The notes beneath the pieces are model-generated. The model saw nothing but the letters and a program-made list of their open reading frames with translations, did not search any database and was not told the DNA's origin. From contig JAOTON010000399.1 in the NCBI GenBank assembly GCA_034440635.1, forward strand, positions 62,501 to 126,500: 64,000 bases of DNA, in the 5' to 3' direction. Below, piece after piece: positions 10,492 through 21,186 of this stretch. The position numbers and the translations under genes were made by a program. Every line of letters begins with the position of its first letter. Within the stretch, counting starts at the first letter, position 1. Source of the DNA: Lepas anatifera (Eukaryota; Arthropoda; Thecostraca; Lepadidae).

Positions 10492-12312
10492 GATATGCTG
10501 GATCCGCCTATGCTCAAACTCCTTAGCCTCTAACCCCGTACTGATATCCTGGCTCCGCCTATGCTCGAGCTCCTTAGCCCCACCCCCGTACTGATGTCCT
10601 GGATCCGCCTATGCTCGAACTCTTTAGCCCCTACCCCTGTGCTGATGTCCTGGATCCGCTTATGCTTGAGCTCCTTAGCCCCACCTCTGTACTGATGTCC
10701 TTTATCCGCCTATACTCGAACCCCTTAGCCCCACCCCCGTACTGATGCCCTGGATCCGCCTCTGCTCGAGCTCCTTAGCCCCACACCCATACTGATGTCC
10801 TGGATCCGCCTATGCTCCAGCTCTTTAGCCCCACCCCCCGTACAGATGTCCTGGATCCACCTATGCTCGATCTCCTTAGCCCCACACCCGTACTGATGTC
10901 CTGGATCCGCCTTTACTCGAGCTCCGGAGCCACACCCCTGCACTGATGTCCTGGATCCGCCTATGCTCGAGCTCCTTAGCCCCACCCCCGAACTGATGTC
11001 CTGGATCTGCCTATGCTCGAACTCCGTAGCCCCACCCCCGTACTGATGTCTTTGATCCGCCTATACTCGAGCCCCTTAGCCCCAGCCCGGTACTGATGTC
11101 CTGGATCCGCTTATGTTTTAACTCTTTAGCCCCTACCTGTTTTAATTCTTTAGCCCCTTGATGTCCTGGATCCGCTTATGCTCGAGCTCCTTAGCCCCAC
11201 CCCCGTACTGATGTCCTGGATCCGCCTATGCTCGAACTTCTTAGCCCCACCTCCGTACTGATGTCCTGGATCCACCTAGGCTCGAACTCCTTAGCCTCTA
11301 CCCCCCTACTGATGTCCTGGATCCGCCTATGCTCGAGCTCCTTACCCCACCTTCTTACTGATGTCCTGGATCCGCCTATGCTCGAACTCTGTAGCCCCTA
11401 CCCTCCCCCACTGATGTCCTGGATCCGCCTATGCTCGAGCTTCTTACCCCACCCCCTTACTGATGTCCTGGATCCGCCTAAGCTCGAACTCCGTAGCCCC
11501 ACCTCTGTACTGCCCTGGATCCGCCTATGCTCGAACTACTTAGCCCCCACCCCCTACTGATGTCCTGGATCCGACTATGCTCGAGCTCCCGAGCCCCACC
11601 CCCGTACTGATCAGCTGAATCCGCTTATGCTCGAGCTTCATAGCCCCACCCCCGTACTGATGTCCTGGATCGCCTATGCTCGAACTCTTTAGCCCCTCCC
11701 CGTCTGTCCTGATCGCTTATGCTCGAGCTCCTTAGCCTCACCCCCGTACTGATGTCCTTGATTCGCCTATACTCAAGCCCTTTAGCCCCACCGCCGTACT
11801 GATGTCCTAGATCCGCCTCTGCTCGAGCTCCTTAGCCCCACACCCATACTGATGTCCTGGATCAGCCTATGCTCGAGCTCCTTATCTTCACCCCCGTACA
11901 GATGTCCTAGATCCGCCTATGCTCGATCTCCTTAGCCCCATCCCCGTACTAATATCCTGGATCTGCCTATGCTCAAACTCCGTAGCCCCTACCCCCTACT
12001 GATGTCCTGAATCCGCCTATGCTGAAACTCCCGAGTCTCACCCCGTACTGATGTCCTGAATCCGCTAATGCTCAGCTGCTTAGCCCCGTCCCCGTACTAA
12101 TGTCCTGGATCTGCCTATGCTCTAACTCCCTAGCCCGACCCTCGTACCGATGTCCTGGATCCGCCTATGCTCTAACTCCCTAGCCCCACCCTCGTCCTGA
12201 TGTCCTGGGTCTGCCTATGCTCGGACTCTTTAGCCCCTACCCCCATGCTGATGTCCTGGATCCGCTTATGCTCGAGCTTCTTACCCCCACACCCGTAACG
12301 ACCCCACCTCCG
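10492..12312. repeat. 50-bp tandem array, copy 4 (right of LINE)
   Basis: About 36 units of the 50-bp repeat and the longest stretch of it here. Several units are deleted or fused (for example around 11130-11165 and 11690-11720). It is the continuation of the array at 4965-5566 and ends at the GGATCC MITE, copy 2. Confidence 0.93.
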
Positions 12313-12329
12313 TGCCCCCCCCGAAACGA

Positions 12330-12752
12330 CATAGGCGGATCCAAGGGGGAAAGGGGACAGGTGCCCCCATAGAATCTTAGCGCCCCCTGAAATTGTCCCG
12401 GAAACCCCTGGAAAGTTCGATGGCACTCCCTGAAATGTTGTTTTCCCCGAGATGCAGGTATCGGGGTCTACTGATAGGTTTTAGCGCCTACTTGATAGGT
12501 TTTCCGGCCAAAAGTGGCGTCCCTGGTGTAGATAGCGCCCACCAGGAAATTTCCCCTTCCACCTCGCTCCCGATAGGCAATCCTGGATCCGCGTATGGGA
12601 AGCGACATTTCAGGGAGCGTCATCGACCTTGAGAGGCGTGTCTTTACAATTTCAGATGGCGCCGATGGTCGATTGGGGGTTGGGGGAGGGGGATGGCGGG
12701 AGAAGGGGTGAGGGGGGGCACCTAGCCTACTTATTCCCTGGATCCACCCATG
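12330..12752. mobile_element. GGATCC-ended MITE, copy 2
   Basis: 423 bp, the same length and end structure as 715-1137 and roughly 95% alike by eye. It is flanked by the same array on the left and the same body on the right, so array, MITE and body travel or duplicate as a unit. Confidence 0.7.
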
Positions 12753-14336
12753 GTCCAAAAACAGAAACATAATACTCTTATTGTAAACTCGGACTTTTAC
12801 GGTACTCTAATTACTTGTGATGCATTATGGGTAGTAATGGGTACTTTTTTACCAGACCATAAATAAACAGAAACGGCCGCGCCGATCGCCGGCGTTGCCG
12901 CGGCGTGGACGGAGGTGTGACGCGTGGTGATTTGCTACAACGTTGCGTGGAGAAACGGCATGTTTGTAAAGGTAACTTGGTGTTTCATTCATATCTATGC
13001 AGATGGAATGTCGACATATGTCTCTTACCTAGCTGCATGCAAAATTTCATTTCCCTCCAATGACTCTAACCACCCTAAACCCCGGTGTGAAGCAAAAATG
13101 AACTGATAAAATTACCACTTTGAAATGTACTTTACGGCTTATAGCGCGGAAGCCGTAAGAGATAAGTGGGGGGTATGAGCGAGGAAAATGACGGCAACGA
13201 AGTTTTCTATCCAGCCGTGTTAAGTTCAATACCGTAGCTATCATGGTCTGGAAACCAGGGGGCTGAGAATAAAAATTTTAAAAACTTGTATTTTATTTTT
13301 GCCTATAAAATAAAAAAGTTTCAGTCTGAAAGTTTTTATCTCTAAATATATAATAAAGGAGGCTATTCTCTTTTATTATCTGAAATGGGAACTAATTTCT
13401 ATCAATTAGATCGGAAGATATAAGGGTTTGAATGATATTTTGGGAAATGCAGACCTTCACGGAATGGGCCAAAAAGGACCCTCAAATTTCCGTTTTTGTT
13501 TTGTTTTTGTGTTTGTGCAGTACTGCAAAAACCGGCCTTTAAGTTGATATTTGACTCAGAACCTGAGCCGCTGTAGCTTCAGATATTTCGAGCCTGTAGT
13601 TTAGACTATGAGTTTTATGCCAAATTTGGGGTGCAAAGTTTAAAAGCTAATTTAGAGCCCTAAATTTAAAGCTTTTTCTTTCCAACTTTTTGTGTGAACT
13701 ACAAATTGGTCTGATGTAAAAGGGTGCAAGTTTGAAGACTGTAGATGAATTAGCAAAAAATAGAAAAATAAAAGTTAAAAATCACATAATGCAAAATTCT
13801 GGGAAAAATTTAAAAAAATTTTAAAATTTTGAAAATTGACAACCGTGGTGCTTATTCATTTGGAAGTGCCTTCTATCCACAAAAGTTTTAGGTCTCTGAT
13901 ACCAGCGCTCAGAACAGACAACAACAACAACAACCTCGGCCTGCGGCCTCGGCAGGTGCCGCTCTGGCGCAGGAGAAGCCGGTGACAATGTACGTTAGCC
14001 AAACAGTTTGATTGACAGGCGAGTGTTTTCAGCAGTTTGATACTTATAACAACGCAATGTTGGAGTTTTAGGTTTTGTGTTCTCATTATGGCTCCATTCA
14101 ATCCCCTGTGTAAGCCCATGTTTTCCTACATTAGCATGTCTCTGCACACTGCGTCACGTTTGCCCTCTGTTCATGTCATCACATAGATAAACACACGTAT
14201 AATGGTTGTTTTGTTAAGTAAAGACTGGGCATGACCAGAAGAAAGGAGATACATTATAAAATATGATGGGTTTGCCGACCGTATTTCACCTATACCTGCA
14301 GATTTTCACCCAATTCAGCCAATTTGTTAACGAGTT
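12753..14336. repeat. Composite repeat body, copy C
   Basis: Complete body, from the MITE border to the last point of similarity with copy B (TTCACCCAATTCAGCC). The internal palindrome is damaged (GTGCAGTACTGCAAAA near 13516). The CAGACAACAACAACAACAAC run at 13915-13935 carries no hairpin unit. No coding potential was recognised. Confidence 0.75.
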
Positions 14337-14945
14337 AGCTTCGGTTACCCTACTCCCAGTCCGCATGCGCAGTAACGTCTGCAGTGAATGAGGGCAAAGA
14401 TACCGTTATAGTTGACTGAAGCATGTTAATATGCCGTTTGTTTGTCTCCTGGTCTAAATGATCCCTTAGAGCCTATTATTCCTTAGAATTCCTACTGCAC
14501 ATGCGCATAATAGTGCAGCGTCATAATGCCATCAATTAGGATTAGCAGATGCTATTCTGCTTTTACTCGCAAAAATTTGAGCGAAATCGGTCTATTGGCT
14601 CCCGAGATAGCCTCCATGACCATAAGTTCTAATGCGCATGCGCACTGACCTTTGTTGTTACCAAGGGTGACAAAACACTCATGCTAACTTTAAGCACGTT
14701 GGCTTTCCCTCTGTTCAGGTCCTCCTCTGAAATATCCTCGCCTTTCAGGCTTATTTTCATAATTTCTGCTGCGCATGCGCAGAGCAGTGCAGCTTCAATG
14801 ACATTTTTGACTTACATTTCGTGATATTCTTCTGTTCACAAAATTTCAAGAAAATCGACCCGTAGGTTGCCGAGATAGCCTCTGTTACCATTAGTTCCAG
14901 TGCGCATGCGCAGTGACCTTTTGTTGACCTGAATACCACATTCGA
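14337..14945. repeat. Dimeric repeat with NRF1-like palindromes
   Basis: Five TGCGCATGCGCA-type palindromes lie at 14362, 14496, 14633, 14770 and 14901, three of them perfect. Similar flanks recur (CCCGAGATAGCCTCCATGACC at about 14600 and CCGAGATAGCCTCTGTTACC at about 14870), showing a unit of roughly 270 bp, each with two palindromes. The palindrome is the consensus site of nuclear respiratory factor 1; any function here is inference. Confidence 0.7.
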
Positions 14946-15979
14946 AATCTGCATGGTCGATTGCCTCTCATTGATATTGTTCGGTAATTTGGTACGGAGT
15001 GCAACGAAATCTTCAATCTTTCATATGCTTATATACATACATGGTGGCTATTCCAATGGTGGTAGATACAATGGGCGGAGCAAGGGGCTGAACTCCCCCC
15101 CAATGTCAGAATATCTATGGTTAATACAAACACAGAAGCTGTTCCGAGGCAATGGCGGGGAAGGCTCCAGTTCCGTACCAGCCCCCATCCTCACTGCTCC
15201 CCCGTCCGAAATGTTTCCCATGAGCTATCTCAGCACGCCTCTGGACCCTGCTACCGTTCCCTAGATACCTGAGGGCATCACTGCTCACTTCCTCGGATCT
15301 CTAAACACGCCTCGGCACCCTCTGCCCTCTAGTCAGGTTCCCGCCCGCCCCGACCGGCTAGCCACCCGCTGTATGCACTCGGATAAAAATTTTATGCCTT
15401 TCTTCCACGCATTTACCGGCTGCAGCCTACTGCCGCAGCACAGAAGGTCCATGCAAGAAGGGCAGAATGACGTCACTACTGCTGCGGGAAAAACGGGACC
15501 GAAGTATTTTGCCCCTCGGTGGCGAACTAGTCGTCGGAGCGTCATGAAACAAAAACGGCAGAGCTCATAATTTCTCATACTAAAAGTTTAGAGAGAACCA
15601 TATATCTCAGTTGAGTATAAAGGCACTTTATCACGTGATGAATCTATTACAACCTATGAAAACCGCATCAAATTCAGTCTTTATCATCATATAGCTCAAA
15701 ACCTATGGGAGACGCGCGGGTATGGTCAGGCAGACGGTTGTAGAACTTGAGCCGGGCTTTTTTTTGGTACCAATTTCGAAAAGAAAATTTGCAAATATGT
15801 AGTCCTAAATTCCCAAAAAAAACAAAAAAATATTGTATCTTTTGCAGAAAAATATTTCCCATTAACTCAGAAATTTGCATTTAGAATATGTTGTTGTAAT
15901 GACAATACCCATCTCAACAAAGAAAACTGCGTTCAAAAATGTCCAGAATTTTGAAATTTATATGGTTTTAAAGTTTTAG
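14946..15979. other. Unassigned interval
   Basis: It contains a transposon-like G/C-run edge (GGGGCTGAACTCCCCCCC near 15084) and short open frames with no recognisable domain. From about 15580 it is AT-rich and may be a more diverged part of body D. I see no gene. Confidence 0.4.
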
Positions 15980-16448
15980 GCCATAATTGCAATGTTTTGG
16001 AAAAAGGGCCAAAACTGACCTTCAAAATTATGCTTTTGGTTCAGTTTAGTGTCTATGCAGTAATGCACAGTCCATTCTGTCTGTAAAAATCCAGTTTGGA
16101 ACACCTAGCATCATATCTTCAGATATTTCGAACTTATAACTTTGGTAATGCATTTCACTACAAGTTGGAGGTAAAAGTTTCAAAAAATCATTTTGGAAGT
16201 ACACATTTGGATTTTTTGCTTCAAACTTTGAGCAACAACTGGTAATTGATATTGTGTAAAAGAGTGTAAGTTTGAGAGCTGTAGACTAAAAATAGAAAAA
16301 TAGAAAAATAAAAGTTTATAAAAATATAATCCAAAATTTTGGCAAAGTTTTTGCAAAATTCGAAAATCTGCAGCCGTCGGGATTTTTTATGGGTTTCTGC
16401 CTTTCATCCCTGCAAGTTTCAAGTATCTGATACCAGTCCTCAGAACAG
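15980..16448. repeat. Composite repeat body, diverged copy D
   Basis: Collinear with about 1860-2310 of copy A but clearly more diverged. Shared landmarks in order are GGGCCAAAA, the decayed palindrome TATGCAGTAATGCACAG, TTCAGATATTTCGA, TAAAAGAGTGTAAGTTTGA, CTGATACCAG and CAGACAACAAC. It is followed at once by the hairpin minisatellite, at the same position where copy B has its single unit. Confidence 0.65.
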
Positions 16449-17988
16449 ACAACAACTACTACTACTACTACTACTACGGACAACAGAGAACGAAAAACTG
16501 TCAGTATAGAAGCCGTTTCTCACTTCGTTCGTCACCGGCTTCTGACAGACAACGACGAGACCGGAAAAACTGTCAGAATAGAAGCCGTTTCTTACTTCGT
16601 TCGTCACCGGCTTCTGACTACTACGGACAACAGAGAACGAAAAACTGTCAGTATAGAAGCCGTTTCTCACTTCGTTCGTCACCGGCTTCTGACAACAACG
16701 ACGAGACCGGAAAAACTGTCAGAATAGAAGCCGTTTCTTACTTCGTTCGTCACCGGCTTCTGACGACGAGACCGGAAAAACTGTCAGAATAGAAGCCGTT
16801 TCTTACTTCGTTCGTCACCAGCTTCTGACAACGGACAACAGAGAACGAAAAACTGTCAGTATAGAAGCCGTTTCTCACTTCGTTCGTCACCGGCTTCTGA
16901 CTACTACTACGGACAACAGAGAACGAAAAACTGTCAGTATAGAAGCCGTTTCTCACTTCGTTCGTCACCGGCTTCTGACAATGACGACGAGAGCGGAAAA
17001 ACTGTCAGAATAGAAGCTGTTTCTTACTTCGTTCGTCACCGGCTTCTGACGAATAGAATAGAAGCCAGAATATAAAGAATAGAAGTCAGAATAGAAGCCG
17101 TTTCTTACTTCGTTCGTCACCGGCCTCTGACAGACGACGATACCGGAAAAACTGTCAGAATAGAAGCCGTTTCTTACTTCGTTCGTCACCGGCTTCTGAC
17201 AGACGACGAGACCGGAAAAACTGTCAGAATAGAAACCGTTTCTTACTTCGTTCCTCACCGGCTTCTGACGACGAGACCGGAAAAACTGTCAGAGTAGAAG
17301 CCGTTTCTTACTTCGTTCGTCACCGGCTTTTGACAGACAACGACGACGAGACCGGAAAAACGGTCAGAATAGAAGCCGTTTCTTACTTCGTTCGTCACCG
17401 GCTTCTGACGACGACGAGACCGGAAAAACTGTGAGAAAGAAGCCGTTTCTTACTTTGTTCGTCACCGGCTTCTGATACTACTACTACTACTACTACGGAC
17501 AACAGAGAACGAAAAATTGTCAGAATAGAAGCCGTTTCTTACTTCGTTCGTCAACGGCTTCTGACTACGGACAACAGAGAACGAAAAACTGTCAGAATAT
17601 AAGCCATTTCTTACTTTGTTCGTCACCGGCTTCTGACAACGACGACGAGACCGGAAAAACTGTCAGAATAGAAGCCGTTTCTTACTTTGTTCGTCACCGG
17701 CTTCTGACAACAACGACGAGACCGGAAAAACTGTCAGAATAGAAGCCGTTTCTTACTTCATTCGTCACCGGCTTCTGACAACGACGACGAGACCGGAAAA
17801 ACTGTCAGAATAGAAACCGTTTCTTACTTCGTTCGTCACCGGCTTCTGACAACAACAACGACGACGAGACCGGAAAAAATGTCAGAATAGAAGCCGTTTC
17901 TTACTTCATTCGTCACTGGCTTCTGACGACGAGACCGGAAAAACTGTTAGAATAGAAACCGTTTCTTCGTTCGTCACCGGCTTCTGAC
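16449..17988. repeat. Hairpin minisatellite, about 21 units
   Basis: Units of about 68-78 bp. Each holds GTCAGAATAGAAGCCG, a T-rich loop (TTTCTTACTTCGTTCGTCA) and CGGCTTCTGAC, so the outer 5 bp and inner 6 bp pair around a 4-5 nt bulge. Two linker types alternate: CGACGAGACCGGAAAAACT and ACGGACAACAGAGAACGAAA, the second with GTCAGTATAG and TTTCTCAC variants. Joints are built of CAA, CTA or CGA triplets. Many unit lengths keep frame on the minus strand, giving spurious open frames. Confidence 0.9.
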
Positions 17989-17994
17989 ATGATT

Positions 17995-18418
17995 TAAGGA
18001 GTTTCAGCTTTATCTATCCAGTATTTACTGAAAACGAGCCCTTTCTATTTTTCACCATTGACATAACAGGGGACCAAAAAATTGACCTCACTTTGGGTCA
18101 ACAATATCAAAATTCCGAGAAAGCAGATTTGAAGAACCTAATGACCGTATCATATTGTGAAAGTTTCAAACTGGTCAGTTGGTTGATGTTCCTTAGCCAC
18201 CGCTTCAAACTCGTGATTTTAGGTTTTGAGGTCCGGCCGCTTGACCTTGGATAGCTTCTTGACCTGAAATGACCTGACCCCAAAAATTTGGTCCGATGCG
18301 CAAAGTTAATCAGGGATAAGGTACTATAAGTTTCGTTGTTCGGCATCTCTGTATTTTTCGATACCTGGGAAAAACCAAGATGGGGCGAATATCGCTCCCC
18401 CAGCGGGGCGCGTTTTAA
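17995..18418. mobile_element. AGGTCA-rich TTAA element, right part
   Basis: It ends with CCCCCAGCGGGGCGCG and TTTTAA (TTAA at 18415-18418). It is an inverted, partial copy of the left half of the element at 62795-63813: shared blocks include TTGAAACTTCC, AACCTAAAATCACGAG, TGACCT pairs and AAGGTACT. The left end is missing, replaced by the minisatellite. Confidence 0.7.
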
Positions 18419-18579
18419 CGAACTCCTAATACAGCCGCTGATTTTGCCCATTTCATGAAACCGGGCCTAGGGTTGAAAGTTCCATTTCTAACTATATGTG
18501 CTGCTTGTGTGGCTCTCCGATTATCTTTGTTTTTACAAACTGCTATAATTTTAGCGCTATCCCACAGTGTCCCAAAACC

Positions 18580-20712
18580 TGGGGTGCTGGGTGTAGAGCG
18601 ACACCCAGTCAAGCAGAATTTTCCACTCGCTTTTATACTTTTTTTGCTTAATTCTCCACTCACTTCTCAATTATGGTTCTAGTTACCAAAGGTACAATTC
18701 ACAAAGTTAACAATACTCAACAATACTTACTACAAGGGCCAGTTCCATTACCTCCTCTACTAACGTCCACTGGAAAAAGAGAGCAGCAGAATCGACTAGA
18801 AGATCGCCAAATTAACTCGGCTCTTATGCGCTTCTTTCACTTTTCTGCAAGAAAATCTGGTGATTTCTATTTTTTTGGCCAGTTACACCTGGCATCCTTA
18901 TCTCCACTGATTTCAGTGGAACAACAGAATCGAAGTTCTGGCGCGGGTAAGACGCTCAGTGCCCCCCGCCCCTCTGGAGAAAGTTCCAATGGGTGACCAC
19001 CGCCACTAAATTCCACCACTCACAAAATTGGTGAGTGGAAAATTAGACACCCTAGCCTTGTGTTGCAAAAACAATGAGCTGACCACTTTGAGAGACACAT
19101 TTCTGGAAAGCAGTTTATCTTTGCACATGATTTCTAGGCTTACGTCCTTGAAAAATTATTTTTGTATTTCTGGTACCGAGAATAGTGAAAAAACCATTTT
19201 TGGTCATCTTGTTGTTAAAATCAATTATCTTGAAATTTGTACGCTAAGCAGCATATTTTCTTGACAATGTATCGTAGAAAATTGGCCATTTATTGCGAAG
19301 AAAATCATTTTTATCCGTATTAGTACTGCGTCCACGCCGTGTGACACCCAAATCCACTCACGACACCCTACGACACCCTAGGCATAAATACGCTGATATT
19401 TAAGTTGAACTGAAAGTGTCCGGTATTTGAATACATTGAAACTCTACATTTTCATTAAATGAATTTTTTGGCAACAAGAATGCACCCAGTTACCCTTCAA
19501 ACATCGGCACTTTTTTGTATGGCTGGTCTACGGCGTGGACTTACCAAAACGCCGTCTTTACATCTAGTAAATAAAAGCGGCATCTTTAGGCTTTTTTAAA
19601 GACAGGTTGCATATTCGTAATTGACAAAACATTGTTGGTCTTCCCATTTGTGTGCTTTTAGTTGTAGAATTTTCTAGCCTATAAGGATTTAGAAAATTAT
19701 TTTAGAACGATTTAAAAAAAACAAATTATGTAGCTCAGGTGACCGGCAAGCAGCAAGCAATCAGAAATTTAAAGTAGTAGTCGCTCTGACGCTGTCGCAC
19801 CCCGCTGCGCCTGGCTGATTGTAGACGAAAGGAAGAAATAACAGAAAGGCACGAGGCTGCTGTAGCTTCGATGCAGCAGATTCATATGAAGGAAGGTGAG
19901 AATATATGTAAAGAGGAGCAGCGGAATTGACAGGTAAAGAAAAGAAACTTTTAGCAAGGGTCTGGAATAGTTAATTGCCATGATAGAAAGTTTCTAGGTT
20001 CGTCTGGGTTAGTTAAGTGTAAGCCAAGGCTCTACTGGGCCCTAGCATAGGTGTATGCGAGGTGCAGTGATTGAGGTCAGAAGTGGCCTCCAAAATTCCG
20101 ATAACTATAGGCATAGGAGGGGCGTTGTCCCGGACAGAAAAACTGTACAGTGTATGTTTAGATAATAAATTTAGGCAAATCTCTTCTTTATTTTTCACCA
20201 ACTGCCGGTCTCGGAGGCCTCCTCTCCAGAGTTTGTCTAAGGGGCCCCGATATTTCGTCTCAGAGGCTTTTTAGAGCTGGTCATGTGGGAGAGGAGAGGA
20301 GGGGCACAAGAGTTGGTCTTTATCCCACAAATGTTAGTCTTGGTGGCTCCCAGAGTTCTTTCCCCCGAAGGTCGGTCTCAGAGGCCCCCAAAAGTTTTTT
20401 TTTGTGGCAACTCACCAATGCCTTAAACAATAATTGAAGACTGCATCAGGGGGTTTCAGTTGGTAAAAATTTACCTGCTTAACCCAAATTTTTCACATGG
20501 TAATAGTCAAACAATGCTGCTTGGGGACGATTTAAAAATATTTACTTGGAGAAAATAAACAAAATATCCATCCCTTAGTTCAAACAAGGGATCTGAGAGT
20601 TTACCACCTGAGTACCAAAATTGGAAAATTTTTACTCCACCATACATTTTGAAGGGAATTTTCCACTCACTCGCCATATATTCCGAGCTGAATTTTCCAC
20701 TCGACACCCTAG
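18580..20712. repeat. Zone with recurrent GTGAGTGGAAAATT and ACACCCTAG motifs
   Basis: The motif AATTTTCCACTC (either strand) recurs near 18617, 18651, 19017-19040, 20655 and 20692. It is often next to GACACCCTAG (19047, 19363-19382, 20701) or to the inverted pair CTGGGTGT-AGAGCG-ACACCCAG at 18588-18609. The right edge reads GAATTTTCCACTCGACACCC, so this may be a decayed inverted-repeat element about 2.1 kb long or several nested ones. Open frames inside are short and show no domain. Confidence 0.4.
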
Positions 20713-21057
20713 CGCAAAACCTATTTTGGGTCACTGCTATCCCAGCTTGGTAAATGATTGTTTTCGTGGAATGTATGACAAATGCACCGAATTCTGAGCT
20801 GTTTCGAAGTCTATGTTCTTTTAATCTAGTTTTTAAACCCATCCATTTTCACCTATATATGATTTCGTATATGACCCGCACGGTACCTGGTGCACTACAC
20901 GTTTTGCTTCTGCGTCGTCTGAGCTTTCTTTTTTCGCTAAGATGTTACTGACTATTTTACCGGAACAAAATGTTACTTTACATCGTTCGTATACTTTGTC
21001 TAAGGTCCACTGTGTGTGGTTTTTCACTTGACACGTCATTTCTATAAAAGTAAACAC
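20700..21057 (-). pseudogene. Penelope-like element remnant (GIY-YIG endonuclease)
   Basis: The minus-strand frame from 21057 contains VVHQVPCGSYTKSYIGENG, which matches the shape of the Penelope-like GIY-YIG core (VxYxIPCxxCxxxYIGETG). One frame over, from 20842, it continues with GLKTRLKEHRLRN, matching the RLKxRLKEH that follows. A single frameshift therefore separates the halves. Residues upstream (FCSGKIVSNILAKK) resemble the linker between RT and endonuclease in Penelope-like elements. The RT itself is absent. It abuts the 3' side of the CR1/L2-like LINE. Confidence 0.6.
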
Positions 21058-21186
21058 TCGGGATATTGGCTAAAATACACACAGAGCATAAAAGACATAA
21101 AATCATAACGCTGAAAAATAAAAAAGACAGGCAACCAACAAGACCCACGATAAAATTATCACTATAAAAACAGACATTGAACGTGC

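Noticed and set aside
16440..17258. Minus-strand frames with repeated TNEVRNGFYTDSFS
   Set aside because: They arise from the hairpin minisatellite; variants and indels do not protect the frame.
16449..17988. CRISPR-like array
   Set aside because: Linkers are two recurring types, not unique spacers, repeats vary in sequence and length, and the DNA is clearly animal.
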